From: Cohnella phaseoli
GTDB lineage: Bacteria > Bacillota > Bacilli > Paenibacillales > Paenibacillaceae
Direction: 5' to 3'
DNA length: 64,000 bases
Assembly (NCBI RefSeq): GCF_003386235.1
Contig: NZ_QRDZ01000028.1
Span: 1-64,000, forward strand
The notes below the pieces were generated by a model. The model was not told the origin of the DNA, ran no database searches, and saw only the letters and a program-made list of their open reading frames with translations. This document shows positions 1 through 8,779 of this stretch, in pieces. Positions within the stretch are counted from its first letter, which is position 1; every line of letters starts with the position of its first letter. The position numbers and the translations under genes were made by a program.

Positions 1-381
1 CAGAAGACGGATAGAGTCAAGCTTGTCGAGGAGAATCAGCGCGTCATACTACGTTAGGCAAAGATAAATGAATATCCAATTTTGTGGAAAATCGCATCTC
101 CTGTTCCTGCTCTGATTTTTTGGCTTACTGGGAAGAAAATCAAATGGAAAAATATGAAACCAAATCACAATATTGGATTAGGCCTCACCCTTCGGCTATT
201 ATGTCAGGTTTGATGCATGACTAGTGCATAAAAGTGCCTCCACACCACTCCAGCCGCGGGCGAAGGCCATAAAAGTGCCTCCACGCCAACCAAGCGCGGA
301 GCGAAGGCCAAAAATGTGCCATAATGGCCCGCGGGGGGCGCGTGTAGTGCGCATGGTTTCGGCGCTTCTCCCCCCTTCCAA
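1..381. other. Gene-free left edge of the window
   Basis: No convincing gene lies here. Frame 1 is open from the first base to a TAG at 55-57 (18 codons), which could be the tail of a gene starting outside the window, but nothing in those residues is recognisable. Bases 60-200 are AT-rich and featureless to me. Bases 228-320 hold a tandem repeat listed separately. Confidence 0.4.
228..320. repeat. 41-bp tandem repeat, about 2.3 copies
   Basis: Two 41-bp units (228-268 and 269-309) both begin ATAAAAGTGCCTCCAC and end GCGAAGGCC, with several differences in the middle. A third partial unit starts at 310. They lie just downstream of the chitinase-like gene on its strand. Function unknown; no terminator-like T-run follows. 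Confidence 0.75.
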
Positions 382-1497
382 TCAGAACGGCCGCATGCCC
401 AACGTATTCACTTTCTCGCCTTCGATTGAAACTCCCATCTGCGCAGCGATCTCCCGATAGAAAGCTACGCGGCGAGCGATGCGCCGATCGCTTTCGTCCA
501 GATTGCCCTCCAGATTGCCGTTAATGATCATAATGGTAATCCCGAAGCCCGCCGGCGTTAGCCCCTTGGCCTTATTCGCTTCGGAAGGCGTCCAGTTGCC
601 GACCATCACATCGTGAGCCGAAGGCTTCGGCGACTGGGGGGTCATCCAGAACAGAATAGCCGTCATAAAGCCCAGCTTGCCGTCTTCCACAATCAATTCG
701 GGCTGTTGGAGCAGCGGATCCTTAGAGCCGTAAATAATTGCGCTGATCAATCCGTAATTGTAGTTCCAGCTCAGTTGGATCGGTCCGCGCCCGTGATAGG
801 ATTTCCCCTGAACCGGAGGGAAATGGTCGTTCTCCTCTACATATTTGGATCCGGTTGCGTTCCTGTAGGCGATCTCCTCATTCCAGTACAATCCCCATGC
901 CCTCAGATCCCCCGACGACGTCGCCGTTCCTTCGCCCGTTTCGTGCGAAATATTCGCCAGGAACGCTGCCAGCTCGCGCTTGCGCTGCAAATCGGAGCCT
1001 TCCTTAATAAAGGAGCCGAAATCGACGGTCTGAGATACGATCGCCGCGATCGACGTCGTCGTGCCGGATGAAGAATAGAAATCGGCGGCTTGATAGATAA
1101 GCGTTTCCGTCCGGGCCTGTTTGTCCAATCGAAATATGCGCTTGCTTTCGGAATTGTCCTGCCTGTACTCCACCTTGTACTTGATGTTGGCGACCTCGGC
1201 CACGGCAGCCAGCAAGTTGGCGTAGGAATAATAATCGGTTTGATCTATTCTATAGTGGGACAAATGGACGGAAAATTCGTGCCACCCCTCCGACCCGATC
1301 CGATTAGGAAACAACCGCTCGTATTCGTCTTGCGGCAAGACGCTTTGAACGGCGTCTACGGCACGATCAGGCGCAAACAGCGGATCGATTCCCCCCCACA
1401 ACGATTCGATGTCGGCATTGGTAAGCACTCGGCTTTGACCTACAGCCGGAGTCTTTGCTGTTTCGAACTTCGCCTCGAGCTTCTCTTCGCGTTCCAT
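382..1497 (-). CDS. Family 19 chitinase-like hydrolase
   Basis: A 371-residue protein whose C-terminal half matches glycoside hydrolase family 19, the lysozyme-fold chitinases that cut beta-1,4-GlcNAc chains. The catalytic-acid motif SHETGEG is at about residues 184-190 (Glu186), followed by the family signature YHGRGPIQLSW at about 234-244. The first 110 residues are unlike the catalytic domain and I do not recognise them. The start at 1497 was chosen because AGAAGGGGAG lies just upstream; the open frame extends 47 codons further without a ribosome site. No signal peptide is visible from this start, which is odd for a chitinase; it may be released by lysis or act on the cell's own wall. It is divergent from the kinase at 1756. 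The family call is firm, the substrate is not. Confidence 0.82.
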   Translation of the reverse strand: MEREEKLEAKFETAKTPAVGQSRVLTNADIESLWGGIDPLFAPDRAVDAVQSVLPQDEYERLFPNRIGSEGWHEFSVHLSHYRIDQTDYYSYANLLAAVAEVANIKYKVEYRQDNSESKRIFRLDKQARTETLIYQAADFYSSSGTTTSIAAIVSQTVDFGSFIKEGSDLQRKRELAAFLANISHETGEGTATSSGDLRAWGLYWNEEIAYRNATGSKYVEENDHFPPVQGKSYHGRGPIQLSWNYNYGLISAIIYGSKDPLLQQPELIVEDGKLGFMTAILFWMTPQSPKPSAHDVMVGNWTPSEANKAKGLTPAGFGITIMIINGNLEGNLDESDRRIARRVAFYREIAAQMGVSIEGEKVNTLGMRPF

Positions 1498-1755
1498 CCC
1501 GTTCTCCCCTTCTGATTGTTGTTCGAATGAAGCCTGCAATTCCAATTGTATTAGGCGCCGAAACGGTTTTCTATAGGAGGAAACCACGATTTTGTTATAC
1601 AAAAGCCTGCAAAATAGCTTCGCCGGCTCGGAAGCCATCGCCTGAAGCTCCGGGAGAAACCGCTGTCATCGCCGCCATGTTCTGTTACAATGAACCTATC
1701 TGCCTGTCTGATAGATTCAGCTGCTATTGCCACTACCGGAAAAAGGATGGAGCCG

Positions 1756-3579
1756 ATGAATCGATTTCTGACCTTTAAGCAAAAGCTCATTCTAACGTAT
1801 ATGGTTTTTATCGTGCTGCCCATGTCCGTTCTTGGATTAGGAGCCTACGGGCTGTATAGCGACGCTATGGAAAAAAAGGTGAGCGACTTTGCCCAGCAAG
1901 TCGCCGTCAGCACGGCCTCGAACATCGAGATGTATATCCGCGAGCTGGAGCAATTTACGCTGATGCCTTATTATGGCCGCGATTTTCAAGACACGCTGAC
2001 CGACGACAGAGGAGCGGACCCCCTGTTAAGCATCGAGGTTAAAGAAACAATCGAGAAAAACTTCAGCTTCTGGCAGTCCCAGAGAGGCAGCGTCGAGAAT
2101 ATTTCCTACTTCAGCAAGCCCGGAGTCGGACAAGAGCGCATCTACAGTCTCGGTTATCTTCCTCCCGACCTGGAAGTCGGCAAGCTGCCTTGGTTCGAAA
2201 CGTTCAGCGGCTCGGATGAAATCGTTACCTATCTCAGCCTGCATCAGCCCGCCTCGACCGACTTGATTCAGAACACGCCTCCGCCAAAAGTGTTTTCCCT
2301 GATTCGTAAAATTTATAAATCGTCCACTATTCTGATTACTTCGGGTTTCTTTCAGGTCGATTTCACGTTGGAAGACATCGAAAGAATCATGAGTCGAGTC
2401 AATCGCGAGAAGAACGGCTCCTTCCTGCTGATCGACCGGGATGGACAGATCGTCTATTCCGGCGATCCGGTAAACGAACAACTGCTGGCCCATATCGCCG
2501 AGCCGCCCTCGGATGGCCAAGATCGGCAAATCGTCAGTATGGGGAGCCAAAAAAACATCGTCGTCCATCATCCCGTGGGCAAAATGGGTTGGACGGTTGT
2601 CGGTTACGTCCCGGTTTCGCAGATCGTATCCGGAATTATGCAGGTGCGCAACTCCATGATTTTGATCGGAGTCGTCTGCATCGTGCTTGCACTTATCGTT
2701 TCCACAGGCATTTCCTATCAAATTACTAAACCGATCTATAAGCTGATCTCGCTGATCAAACGCGTCGAAACGGAAGACTTTCAAATTCAATACGACAATC
2801 CGCCACGCAACGAAATCGGACAGTTGATTCGCAGCTTCATCCGGATGAGCCGCAGATTGGACGAGACGATTCGCAATCTGTATCAGGCGGAAATCGTTCG
2901 CCAGGAAAGTGAGCTTCAGGCGCTCAAGTCGCAAATCAACCCTCATTTTCTCTTCAATACATTGGAAACGATCAAGATGAAGGCGGAGATCGATGAGGCC
3001 GACGCTACAGTCGATATGATCACTGCATTGGGCAAGCTGGTCAAAACGTCGCTGCATGCAGGCAACGACTTCAATACTTTTCGAGAGGAAAGAGAGTACC
3101 TCAACAATTATTTTTACATTCAAGATAATCGCTATGCTTCCCGATTCGATATGACGATTGACGTGGAAGAAGAGCTGATGGAGTGGTATATTCCCAAGCT
3201 GCTTATTCAACCGCTCGTCGAGAACGCCTTCTACCACGGGCTGGAGATGAAGCAGGGAAAAGGAAAGCTGAGCGTCGCAATCGGCAGGGAGGAATCGCAT
3301 GTGAAGGTCGTCGTAACGGATGACGGGTTGGGCATGTCGCCGGAACGGCTGCTGCGCCTGCGACAAAGCCTCGACGACGGCAAACAGAGGCTCTCGCAAG
3401 ACGAGAAAAGCATCGGTCTCGCAAACGTATTCGCCCGAATCGGATTGTATTTCGGCTCCCCCTACACGATGCACATCGACAGCCGTCCGGGAGAAGGTAC
3501 AGAGATCGTTTTGCTGCTCCCCCCAATTAAGAGCGAAAGCGAGGTTAACATTTATGTTTCGCGTCATAATCGTGGATGA
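1756..3579 (+). CDS. YesM-type sensor histidine kinase (locus 1)
   Basis: A 607-residue membrane sensor kinase. A first transmembrane helix is at about residues 9-31, then a large extracellular dCache-like sensing region, a second helix at about 300-320, a HAMP linker, and a His_kinase/HATPase_c module. The phosphate-accepting His is in QINPHFLFNTLE (about residue 397); the N-box reads PLVENAFYHG and G-boxes DDGLGM and GIGLANV follow. The start at 1756 has AAAAAGGA eight bases upstream; the longer frame has none. It overlaps the next gene (its response regulator) by 26 bp, so the pair is translationally coupled. By family precedent it senses an extracellular sugar or the loaded binding protein and switches on the transporter genes downstream. 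Confidence 0.93.
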   Translation: MNRFLTFKQKLILTYMVFIVLPMSVLGLGAYGLYSDAMEKKVSDFAQQVAVSTASNIEMYIRELEQFTLMPYYGRDFQDTLTDDRGADPLLSIEVKETIEKNFSFWQSQRGSVENISYFSKPGVGQERIYSLGYLPPDLEVGKLPWFETFSGSDEIVTYLSLHQPASTDLIQNTPPPKVFSLIRKIYKSSTILITSGFFQVDFTLEDIERIMSRVNREKNGSFLLIDRDGQIVYSGDPVNEQLLAHIAEPPSDGQDRQIVSMGSQKNIVVHHPVGKMGWTVVGYVPVSQIVSGIMQVRNSMILIGVVCIVLALIVSTGISYQITKPIYKLISLIKRVETEDFQIQYDNPPRNEIGQLIRSFIRMSRRLDETIRNLYQAEIVRQESELQALKSQINPHFLFNTLETIKMKAEIDEADATVDMITALGKLVKTSLHAGNDFNTFREEREYLNNYFYIQDNRYASRFDMTIDVEEELMEWYIPKLLIQPLVENAFYHGLEMKQGKGKLSVAIGREESHVKVVVTDDGLGMSPERLLRLRQSLDDGKQRLSQDEKSIGLANVFARIGLYFGSPYTMHIDSRPGEGTEIVLLLPPIKSESEVNIYVSRHNRG

Positions 3580-5158
3580 CGAAGCCTACATTCGCCAAGG
3601 TCTTCGTAAAATATTGCAGCGTTTCGCCCCGCAATGGGAATTGGTAGGAGAAGCGGAGGATGGAGAGGCCGGACTGCGGCAAATTTTGCGACTGCAGCCG
3701 GATCTGGTCATTCTCGATTTTCGTATGCCGGGCCTGAACGGAATCGAGTGCTGCGAGCGGATTGCCGAGCGGGCTCCGCGCATTAGGCGCATTCTTCTCA
3801 CCGCATATCAGGATTTTCAACTGGCGAAGCAGGCAATCAGCTGCGGCGTCACCGAGTTTATTACGAAGCCGCTGGATCGCGGAGAATTGCTAGAAACGCT
3901 TCGAAAGGTAGAGACGATGATCGAGAAGGAGCGCAACGAAGAAGCGCGCGTTCTTTCCCTGCAGCAGTCCGTCCAGAAAGTCGCCCCGCTTGCAACAAAG
4001 CTATATTACCAGCAATTCATCTTCGGACAGGACGACCGCGAGCTGGCGCAGTTTATCGTCGAGGCCGGCTACTCTCCCCCGCTCGACCGTGACAGCGACT
4101 CCCTCGTTCTTCTGGCGATCAGTCCCGACTGGATCGAGAACAACGCTTACAGCTCCTTCGACGTGGAACTGTTCCGGTACGCGTTGACGAAATTCGTTCA
4201 GGAGTGGTATGCGGAGCGCAACTCCGCCTATGTGCTGCAAGACCATATCGGTCAAGTAGTAGTTGTGCTGAACTACACTTCCGGAGAAGCTGCCGCTTCC
4301 CTAAGCGCTCGCGAATCGGCGAACAGACTGCAGCGGGACATCGACCGGACCTTCAAACGAACGGTCACGATCGGGCTCAGCGGCTTTCATCCATTGGCCG
4401 AGGCCTCCCAGGCCTACCAAGACGCCTCTCTTGCCGTCACCTACAGGCTGGTCTGCGGAGGAGGACAGATTCTATCCTTGCCCGCGCTGCCCGTAGATAG
4501 GAAGATATCGGCCTCGGAGCTGGAACACCTGGATGGTTCGCTTGAACAGCTGCTGCTAGGCAATGAACAAGCCGCCTTCTCGGCAATCGACAAGTTTGCC
4601 TTCTCCGAGCCCTTGATGCCCGCAGAGCTGAAGCGTTTAATCACCCATTATATTCTGCGAGTCGGCGCTCAATTGAAAATAATGGATCTGGATATGCGCC
4701 AAATTAGCGGCAAAACGCTTGAAGAGTGGCTTCATGAATTGGAGGGCATCGCTGTGCGCTCTTCCCTCATGTCCAGAATCGGCGAGCTGGTTCGGGATGT
4801 ATGCCGAACCATCCGTCAGGAACGCAGCGCCCCCAATACGCCGTTGATCGAGAAGGTCAAACAGCACGTCTCGCAGGATTTAGCCGACGGCGTCAGCCTG
4901 CAGTCGGTAGCGGATCGCTTCGGTATGAACGCCAGCTATTTCAGCCGCTGGTTCAAGTTCGAAACCGGTCAGAACTTCGTCGCGTTCCTGAAGGAATGCC
5001 GGATCGAGAAAGCCCGGTCCCTTCTCTTGCAAAGCTCGCACAGCCTGCAGGAGATCAGCGAGCGGGTCGGATATGCCGACATCAAGCATTTCTGCCGGGT
5101 GTTCAAGGAATATACGTGCTATTCCCCGTCGGAGTATAAAAGAGCGCACTCCCGCTGA
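3554..5158 (+). CDS. YesN-type response regulator, REC + AraC HTH (locus 1)
   Basis: A 534-residue response regulator. The receiver domain (1-120) has the acidic pair DDE at 8-10, phosphoacceptor Asp55 (LDFRMPG) and Lys105 (ITKP). A long middle region (about 130-420) is typical of this group, and a C-terminal AraC-type double helix-turn-helix occupies about 430-534, with the recognition pattern ending in YADIKHFCRVFKEYT. The start is the ATG at 3554, inside the end of the kinase gene, with GAGG nine bases upstream. It very probably activates the lipoprotein/permease operon that follows; the target site is not obvious in the 137-bp gap, although CGAATGT (5197) and ACATTCG (5229) form an inverted pair there. 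Confidence 0.93.
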   Translation: MFRVIIVDDEAYIRQGLRKILQRFAPQWELVGEAEDGEAGLRQILRLQPDLVILDFRMPGLNGIECCERIAERAPRIRRILLTAYQDFQLAKQAISCGVTEFITKPLDRGELLETLRKVETMIEKERNEEARVLSLQQSVQKVAPLATKLYYQQFIFGQDDRELAQFIVEAGYSPPLDRDSDSLVLLAISPDWIENNAYSSFDVELFRYALTKFVQEWYAERNSAYVLQDHIGQVVVVLNYTSGEAAASLSARESANRLQRDIDRTFKRTVTIGLSGFHPLAEASQAYQDASLAVTYRLVCGGGQILSLPALPVDRKISASELEHLDGSLEQLLLGNEQAAFSAIDKFAFSEPLMPAELKRLITHYILRVGAQLKIMDLDMRQISGKTLEEWLHELEGIAVRSSLMSRIGELVRDVCRTIRQERSAPNTPLIEKVKQHVSQDLADGVSLQSVADRFGMNASYFSRWFKFETGQNFVAFLKECRIEKARSLLLQSSHSLQEISERVGYADIKHFCRVFKEYTCYSPSEYKRAHSR

Positions 5159-5219
5159 ACCGTCAGAGCCAAGTCGCCAAAGTAAAGAAATTCATCCGAA
5201 TGTAAAATCTGCCCCCCTA

Positions 5220-5246
5220 TTGACTCCGACATTCGTGACTTAAGAT
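5220..5246 (+). promoter_or_regulatory. Weak candidate promoter for the locus 1 transporter operon
   Basis: TTGACT at 5220-5225 and TAAGAT at 5241-5246, separated by only 15 bp. The poor spacing would fit an activator-dependent promoter, but this is a guess from sequence alone. Confidence 0.25.
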
Positions 5247-5295
5247 AAAACAGAACCGAGGAATACGCTTACAAAAATGATTTGGGGGGATTTCA

Positions 5296-6807
5296 ATGAG
5301 CTTCACCATGAACGCCAAAAAACTTCCCGCAATACTGCTCGGAACCGGACTTCTTCTCGGCGGCTGCAGCGGCAACAACTCCGACGGAGCTCCTTCGGAA
5401 TCGGCGGCAGGCACCTCTTCCGCCAATCCAAGCGCAAGTACAAACTCCGGATGGCAGGGGACCATTACGATGTACGCTCAAGTGTACACGCCCAACTCCA
5501 AAAACATCGCCGGCTTGAAAAATCAGACGAAACTTCGCGAGGTGGCCGACGAGTACGAAGCCGCACATCCCGGCATTAAAATCGAATTCGTCGACGAAGA
5601 GTTCAAGGATTATACGCAGACAGTTCGGGTCAAGGCGGCGGCCGGAGAAATGTTCGACGTGTTCTGGGGACAATGGGCCGAACTAAACAATACGTTTCCG
5701 AAAGGCATCGCAGAGGATTTGACGGAGTACTTCAACAAGCCGAACCCTTACATTCCAGACAAAGCGACCTGGGCGGAAGCGATGAATACGACCGTCATCA
5801 GCGAGACGCGCTCCCCTGACAGCAAGAGCTATAACATTAACGGGGACTACGTCGCGACCGCCTTTTTCTACAATAAAGATTTGTTCGAGCAGGCCGGCAT
5901 CGCGCAAGCGCCGACTAGCTGGTCGGAGCTGATCTCCGCCACGCAGCAATTGAAGGCGGCAGGCATTACGGCCATGTCTCAGGCTCCAGATTACGACTGG
6001 TTCCAGCGCCACTTCCTGTCGGACTTCTTCTCTAAAGAGTACGAGTCGATCTCCGCCTTCGACGAGAGCCCGGGCGTATCGTCGCTTGATCAGAGCATAG
6101 CCATTGTGAAAGGGATGCTGAATACTTCCGACGAGCGCTTTATGGGTTGGTGGCCGCTGTTCAAGTCGTTAACCGACAATTGGAAGCCCGATTACCTGTC
6201 GTCCGATCCCGGGGTTGTCGGCAGCAACGCGAGGAACGATTTCCTCGCCGGGAAAACCGCCATTTTCTACGACGGCAGCTGGTTGCCCGAGAACGCCAAG
6301 GACGCCAAAGTCACATTCGGGCTAGGCTCGTTTAACTTCCCCGTGCTTACGACGGCGGACACTCTGTACACGACCGGAGAAGACGTGTCGGGAGCGGTCG
6401 GCGGTCCGAACGCCGCCTTCCAGTTCGCCGTCTCCACCAAAGAGGCGAATGCAACCATGAAGGAGACAGGCAAGCAAGCGGCTGTTATCGATTGGCTGCA
6501 ATTCCTGGGAACGCCGGCCAACGTAGAGAAAATCGTCAACGAGCACGGCACCTTCGTCCCGACCTGGCCGGATACGAAACCCGCCGAAAGCATGATCGAA
6601 CTCGCCAACCAGGCTTCGAACAAGCTGAAGGCGCTCGGCGTAGGCGGATCTTCCCCGAACCTGGGCAAAAATATACAACGCATCTTCGGCCTGTACTTGA
6701 GCGGCAATATCGATTTCGACAAAGCGAAGGCCGATGTACAGAAAGAGCTCGATACGGCGATCAAGGAATACCAGTCCAAAAACAATGTCGACTTCAGTCA
6801 ATACTAG
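5296..6807 (+). CDS. Sugar ABC transporter substrate-binding lipoprotein (locus 1)
   Basis: A 503-residue family 1 extracellular solute-binding protein. A short signal peptide ends in the lipobox LLLGGC, so Cys24 would be lipidated and anchor the protein outside the membrane. A Ser/Gly/Ala-rich linker follows, then the two-lobe binding fold with typical segments such as GDYVATAFFYNKDLFEQAGI and FLAGKTAIFYDGSWLPENA. GGGGGG stands just before the ATG at 5296. It follows the kinase/regulator pair and precedes two permeases; a hairpin between it and the first permease probably lets the binding protein be made in excess. Ligand unknown. Confidence 0.93.
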   Translation: MSFTMNAKKLPAILLGTGLLLGGCSGNNSDGAPSESAAGTSSANPSASTNSGWQGTITMYAQVYTPNSKNIAGLKNQTKLREVADEYEAAHPGIKIEFVDEEFKDYTQTVRVKAAAGEMFDVFWGQWAELNNTFPKGIAEDLTEYFNKPNPYIPDKATWAEAMNTTVISETRSPDSKSYNINGDYVATAFFYNKDLFEQAGIAQAPTSWSELISATQQLKAAGITAMSQAPDYDWFQRHFLSDFFSKEYESISAFDESPGVSSLDQSIAIVKGMLNTSDERFMGWWPLFKSLTDNWKPDYLSSDPGVVGSNARNDFLAGKTAIFYDGSWLPENAKDAKVTFGLGSFNFPVLTTADTLYTTGEDVSGAVGGPNAAFQFAVSTKEANATMKETGKQAAVIDWLQFLGTPANVEKIVNEHGTFVPTWPDTKPAESMIELANQASNKLKALGVGGSSPNLGKNIQRIFGLYLSGNIDFDKAKADVQKELDTAIKEYQSKNNVDFSQY

Positions 6808-6831
6808 AGCTGGCCGCGAATCGCATTAAAG

Positions 6832-6868
6832 AAGGGGGAGCCGCTGCCTCGAAGCGACTCCCCCCTTT
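6832..6868 (+). terminator. Intercistronic hairpin after the binding-protein gene
   Basis: AAGGGGGAG pairs with CTCCCCCCTT around an inner CGCT/AGCG stem, followed by TTT. It lies between the lipoprotein and the first permease, and probably works as a partial terminator or 3' stabiliser giving more binding protein than permease. Confidence 0.65.
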
Positions 6869-6900
6869 CATTCTCCCTATCGAGAAAGGATGATCATCCG

Positions 6901-7782
6901 ATGGCCGGCAAAGCCAAAATCAAGAGCGCGCTTACCGGGTACGGCTTTATTCTCCCTACCTTCGTCTTCCTGATCTGGTTCATGTACTACCCGGTCTATC
7001 AGGCGCTGAACGGCGCATTCACCGATTGGGACGGCTTTAACGCGCCGAACTATATCGGCTTGGACAATTTCACCCGGATGTTCAGCGACGAAGTGCTGCG
7101 GCAATCGGTCGTCAATGCCTTGATCTGGATCGCTCTGTCTATCGTGCTGGCGATCGTTCCGCCCTTCTTCGTGGCGGAGCTGATCTTCCACCTCAAAAAA
7201 GAGCGTGCCCAGTACATCTACCGAACCCTGTTCGTCGTACCGATCGTTATCCCCGGCATTGTCACTATTTTGCTATGGCGATTTCTGTATCAAGGGGACG
7301 GCGCATTAAATCAACTGTTGGACATCGTTGGACTCGGCTCCCTCAAGCAGCTTTGGCTGGGTGATCCTAATATCGCCCTGTATTCCATCATTCTGATGGG
7401 CTTTCCCTGGATCAGCGCGTTTAATCTGCTTATTTTCTATTCCGGGTTGCAGAGCATTTCTTCCGAGGTTATCGAAGCTGCCAAACTGGAAGGCGCTATC
7501 GGCTGGAAACGGGTGCGGTTGATCGACATTCCGCTGTCCGCCCCGCAATTGCGGCTAATCGTTATTCTGACGTTGATCGGGAGCTTGCAGAACATTATTC
7601 CTCCGCTGATCATGACGAACGGCGGTCCCGGATACTCCACCTACGTCCCGATTCTTCATATGTACAACGTGTCCACCGTGAACGGAGAATTCGGCTACGG
7701 CATGGCTATCGCGCTTGTCATGTTCGCCGTGATTTTGCTGCTTACGCTTATCAACATGAAGCTCATCAAATCCGAATCCTGA
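6901..7782 (+). CDS. Sugar ABC transporter permease, MalF/UgpA type (locus 1)
   Basis: A 293-residue inner-membrane permease with six predicted helices, the first at about residues 13-31 (FILPTFVFLIWFMYYPVYQA). The cytoplasmic EAA loop that docks the ATPase is at about residue 191 (EAAKLEGAIGW). AAAGGATG precedes the ATG. It forms the translocation channel with the next gene's product. No ATPase gene is in the operon. Confidence 0.93.
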   Translation: MAGKAKIKSALTGYGFILPTFVFLIWFMYYPVYQALNGAFTDWDGFNAPNYIGLDNFTRMFSDEVLRQSVVNALIWIALSIVLAIVPPFFVAELIFHLKKERAQYIYRTLFVVPIVIPGIVTILLWRFLYQGDGALNQLLDIVGLGSLKQLWLGDPNIALYSIILMGFPWISAFNLLIFYSGLQSISSEVIEAAKLEGAIGWKRVRLIDIPLSAPQLRLIVILTLIGSLQNIIPPLIMTNGGPGYSTYVPILHMYNVSTVNGEFGYGMAIALVMFAVILLLTLINMKLIKSES

Positions 7783-7801
7783 TCCAGAGGAGGTCTCACC
7801 T

Positions 7802-8629
7802 ATGCGTACCTTCCGGCTGCCTGGCGCGGGACAATGGTGTTTGCTGGCGCTGCTGCTGTTTAACCTGCTTCCGATCTATTTTATGTTCGAAAATTCCTTC
7901 AAGTCGCCGATCGCGTTCGCTTCCAGCACTTTGAACTTTCCGCAAGAGTTTCTGTGGAGCAATTACTCGACCGCCTGGGCTAAAATCAGCGAGCCGATTC
8001 TGAACTCCGCTCTCATTATCGCCATGAGCGTCGCAGCGATCGTGGTATTCGCCGCTATGAGCGCTTACGCGTTTTCCAGACTGCGTTTTCCGCTTCAAAA
8101 CACGCTGTTCCTGCTCGTATTCGGGCTGCTGCTCATTCCCGGCTTTCTCACGCTGATCCCGCTTTACCTGCAAATCAAGAAGCTCGGCCTCTCCGACAGC
8201 TATTGGGCGCTGATCCTGCCTTATATCGCAGGGGGCCAAGCCTTCAGTATCTTCGTTCTGAAAACCTTCTTCGAGCAAATGCCCGACGAGCTCTTCGAAG
8301 CCGCTCGCATTGACGGAGCCGGGAATATCCGGATTTTCTCGACGATTGTGCTGCCGTTGTCCGTTCCCATCTGCACAACTGTCGCGATTATCAATATTAC
8401 CGGCCTATGGAACGACTACTTGCTGCCTTCGCTGCTGCTGAATCGCTCCCATCAGACGGTGACGATGGCGCTTGTCTCCTTCGAAGCAGCCGCAGGTAAT
8501 TACGGCCTGAGCGATTACGGAGGAATGATGGCCGCATACCTGCTCGCCTCCATCCCTCTGCTGCTCTTGTTCTCCCTATTGATGCGAAATTTCGTAGAAG
8601 GGATAGCTAGCGGCTCGATCAAAATGTAA
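7802..8629 (+). CDS. Sugar ABC transporter permease, MalG/UgpE type (locus 1)
   Basis: A 275-residue membrane permease, second half of the channel. About six helices; the EAA loop is at about residue 165 (EAARIDGAGN). AGAGGAGGT lies eight bases before the ATG at 7802. It is the last gene of the operon and converges on the beta-helix gene of locus 2; a palindromic element fills the gap between them. Confidence 0.93.
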   Translation: MRTFRLPGAGQWCLLALLLFNLLPIYFMFENSFKSPIAFASSTLNFPQEFLWSNYSTAWAKISEPILNSALIIAMSVAAIVVFAAMSAYAFSRLRFPLQNTLFLLVFGLLLIPGFLTLIPLYLQIKKLGLSDSYWALILPYIAGGQAFSIFVLKTFFEQMPDELFEAARIDGAGNIRIFSTIVLPLSVPICTTVAIINITGLWNDYLLPSLLLNRSHQTVTMALVSFEAAAGNYGLSDYGGMMAAYLLASIPLLLLFSLLMRNFVEGIASGSIKM

Positions 8630-8632
8630 GCA

Positions 8633-8759
8633 AAACGGGGCTGTTCCCTAAGGCGCGTATGCATACTCCGAGGATCGTAGATTTGGTGAAAGAAACCTCT
8701 GAGCGGGTTTGCATACACGCCCTAAGCGCTTCAAGCCGCTTTTTGGGACAGCCCCGTTT
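8633..8759. repeat. Nested palindromic element, cap type GGGGCTGTYCC
   Basis: The outer arms AAACGGGGCTGTTCCC (8633-8648) and GGGACAGCCCCGTTT (8745-8759) are inverted copies. Inside sits a short copy of the hairpin repeat described at 8652. The element occupies the gap between two convergent genes and ends in T-rich or A-rich flanks, so it can serve as a two-way terminator. The same cap encloses a quite different interior at 21894-22115. Confidence 0.75.
8652..8721 (+). repeat. Hairpin repeat family, copy A (short form)
   Basis: The left arm GGCGCGTATGCATACTCCG pairs with the right arm CGGGTTTGCATACACGCC. It shares CATACTCCGAGGA and GAGCGGGTTTG with copies at 24479 and 34359 but lacks their middle part. 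Stem positions 8 and 10 are A-U and G-C here, different base pairs from the other copies. Confidence 0.8.
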
Positions 8760-8779
8760 GGGCGCCTGCTAACATTCCG

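Noticed and set aside
2026..3567. 513-codon antisense frame inside the locus 1 kinase
   Set aside because: The kinase has all family motifs and a good start; the antisense product resembles nothing.
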